Shown here: in pieces, positions 61,686-64,000 of the stretch | How positions within the stretch are numbered: position 1 is the first letter of the stretch | Layout: each line of letters begins with the position of its first letter | DNA from: Bacteroidales bacterium | Lineage (GTDB): Bacteria; Bacteroidota; Bacteroidia; Bacteroidales; UBA932 | Length of the DNA: 64,000 nt | Assembly (NCBI GenBank): GCA_017430365.1 | Contig: JAFRNC010000004.1 | Span: forward strand, 248,001-312,000 | Direction of reading: 5' to 3' | Notes under the pieces: model-generated | Database searches by the model: none | The model's input: the letters and a program-made list of their open reading frames with translations, nothing else | What the model was told of the DNA's origin: nothing | Translations under genes and position numbers: made by a program

Positions 61686-63298
61686 TATTTGACTGTTATT
61701 ACGGTTCTGAGATAATAGGTCAACACCGGGTCGCCGTCGTCCTGGGCCTGGAGCACCAGATGGATGGTGTCGCCGCTGCGGGCGTCGGAAGGCACGGTGA
61801 AAGTGGTCTTCGCAGTATTGGGACTGTCTACGGCGAGGGTGGCAGGGTTAGTAAGCACATATTTGCCTACCGGGAAATACCACCACTGGAGGGACAGATT
61901 GTCGCCGTCCGGATCGGAGGCCTTGGCATTGATGGTTACCGTCTCTCCGGGAGCGGCGGTCATTTCGAAGGGGCCTTTGAGTTCCGGATAGTGGTTTGCG
62001 TCGGCATAATTCGGAGTCACAGACCATTTCATGCGGGCGGCCTCGGAGAGGTTGCGCTCGGGAGCCATATTGGGGAAGGTATGGTCTTCAGGGCCGCCGC
62101 CGCGCATCATGGCCATCATGGCGGCCATATCGGGCGAGCTTACTCCAGTAGAAGGCGTCGGGCCGGGCCGGTTGCCGCGCTGGCGTCCCATGGTGGAGAT
62201 GTTGGTGCCCATGTAGCGGGGATGTCCTGACTGGGGCTCACCCTTGGTGATATCCCAGCGGCCGGTCCATCCGCCCCAGGTAGGATCGACCCAGGCACGG
62301 AGGCCGTTGTCGATCAGCTGATAGAAACATCCGCTGTCGCCGTCACCGTAGAGGGTGCCCTTGGGCTGGACGTTCGACCAGACATAGTAACCTTCCGCAC
62401 GGAGTTCGTCAGCAGTTTTGCCGGCGGAGGGGCCGATGAAGTCGGTCATGTCGCCGGGAACCATCTGTTTCCCGTCACCCCAGAGGCGCACCAGCGCGCC
62501 GATGGGTCCGATTGTCATGTATTTTGCCGTCCATTCCGGATCCGTCAGGCTGGGATTGCCCTTCCAGTTACCCATGCGGGCATTTGTGTTCTGGACCCAG
62601 ATCCCGGGCCAGTTCACTGCGATATAGCTGTTGTAGGCATTGTCCTGGTCACCGGACAGGTTGAGTATCACCTTGCCGTTGACCTTGGCCACTATTTCGT
62701 CCCACTTGTCAGTACCCTTGTATTCATCCTCTATGGAACGCAGCGCCGCCGCTATGGAGGAGCTGCCGCCCCAGGCCTGGATGAAGAGGGGGCCCGGACG
62801 GTCGTCGAGGATATTGGCCTTGATCAGGTTGGAACCGTCGGTATCATAGGAATAGTCGCCTTCGAAGACGCAGTTGCCCCACTTGGTCACGCTGCGCAGA
62901 TACTCCGGAGTCGGATAACGCTTGTCGTGGACCTTGAGATTGGCATAGCACTGCCCGTAAGCGTCGATGATGTCGTCGATGAAACGTTCGTCCTCGGCGA
63001 AACGCCAGGAAGTCTGCGGGCCGAGGCCCATGTTGTCGTATTCGGCTCCGGGAACGAACTGCGTGGTGCCCTTGCCGTCACCCAGCCAGTGGAACCGGCT
63101 GCTGGTGTAGACCAGGCCGTCGATCTGAAAGTCGGTGGCATGGAGCAGGAAGCGGATCATGGAGTTGTTGTCGTCGAGCTCCGGGTCGCATGTGACGATG
63201 GTTCGCGGCGCCTGGAAGACACCGTCCTTCGGGCCCTTGCTGCAGCCGACGGCCAAAAGCGCCGCCACGGTCGCTATCAAAATCAATCTGGTTCTCAT
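61685..63298 (-). CDS. DUF1593 / Sde182-like nucleoside-hydrolase-fold lipoprotein
   Basis: A 537-residue predicted lipoprotein (lipobox AVGC). RTIVTCDPELDDNNSM and FIQAWGGSSSIAAAL match the twin gene. The C-terminal sandwich has DPDGDNLSLQWWYF and SGDTIHLVLQAQDDGDP. Between the two domains it has an extra Met/Gly/Arg-rich loop (MGRQRGNRPGP, MAAMMAMMRGGGPED) not present in the twin. ATG 63298 is chosen over the TTG at 63307 because it starts the signal peptide. It is 18 bases downstream of the esterase at the window edge. Confidence 0.85.
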   Translation of the reverse strand: MRTRLILIATVAALLAVGCSKGPKDGVFQAPRTIVTCDPELDDNNSMIRFLLHATDFQIDGLVYTSSRFHWLGDGKGTTQFVPGAEYDNMGLGPQTSWRFAEDERFIDDIIDAYGQCYANLKVHDKRYPTPEYLRSVTKWGNCVFEGDYSYDTDGSNLIKANILDDRPGPLFIQAWGGSSSIAAALRSIEDEYKGTDKWDEIVAKVNGKVILNLSGDQDNAYNSYIAVNWPGIWVQNTNARMGNWKGNPSLTDPEWTAKYMTIGPIGALVRLWGDGKQMVPGDMTDFIGPSAGKTADELRAEGYYVWSNVQPKGTLYGDGDSGCFYQLIDNGLRAWVDPTWGGWTGRWDITKGEPQSGHPRYMGTNISTMGRQRGNRPGPTPSTGVSSPDMAAMMAMMRGGGPEDHTFPNMAPERNLSEAARMKWSVTPNYADANHYPELKGPFEMTAAPGETVTINAKASDPDGDNLSLQWWYFPVGKYVLTNPATLAVDSPNTAKTTFTVPSDARSGDTIHLVLQAQDDGDPVLTYYLRTVITVK

Positions 63299-63316
63299 AT
63301 AATACAAATCTACGGA

Positions 63317-64000
<684 letters not shown>

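Overview
This window is chromosomal DNA from a GC-rich member of the Bacteroidales. The evidence is a complete SusC/SusD polysaccharide-utilisation locus with a hybrid two-component regulator, many lipoproteins with a Cys lipobox, BACON domains, and promoters of the Bacteroidetes type (TTTG, 19-21 nt, TAnnTTTG). Lineages such as Rikenellaceae or the UBA932/Cryptobacteroides group would fit the base composition, but the sequence alone does not settle this. No tRNA, rRNA or CRISPR array was seen.

Region 1 (1-7437) holds two copies of an uncharacterised two-gene module: a polytopic membrane protein (DUF6057-like) followed by a lipoprotein with PD40/TolB-like propeller repeats and one CxxCH motif. 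The copies point toward each other and enclose a GH5 endoglucanase lipoprotein with BACON domains.

Region 2 (7493-30777) is mostly housekeeping. It carries a uracil-DNA glycosylase-like protein, psuG, an M28 peptidase, an EamA transporter, an AlkD-like glycosylase, an SGNH hydrolase, a ClpC-type ATPase, gyrA, a TPR protein, a YycJ-like hydrolase, mtnA, a purine nucleoside phosphorylase, an NlpC/P60-LysM protein, an M48 protease, a thioesterase, a radical SAM protein, a GNAT acetyltransferase, a large MscS-type channel with a His-rich insert, and pfkA.

Region 3 (31030-64000) is a carbohydrate-degrading island unusually rich in esterases. A plus-strand operon (31030-36884) encodes GH3, a type B carboxylesterase and two CE1-like esterases. 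A minus-strand operon (48021 down to 38227) encodes a type B carboxylesterase, SusC, SusD, a repeat-containing surface lipoprotein and two CE1-like esterases; the hybrid two-component regulator (48189-52184) is divergent from it. A second minus-strand cluster (64000 down to 53606) encodes a CE1-like esterase, two DUF1593/Sde182-like proteins, GH3, two twin esterases and GH3. A RAYT-like transposase with flanking repeats lies between the regulator and the second cluster, and a deleted SLC13 transporter remnant lies between the first two operons. Together the genes suggest capture of an esterified plant glycan by SusCD, removal of acyl groups by many esterases, and trimming of the product by three GH3 enzymes. 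Feruloylated or acetylated xylan-type hemicellulose is plausible. No endo-xylanase is present here, so the backbone would have to be cut by enzymes encoded elsewhere.
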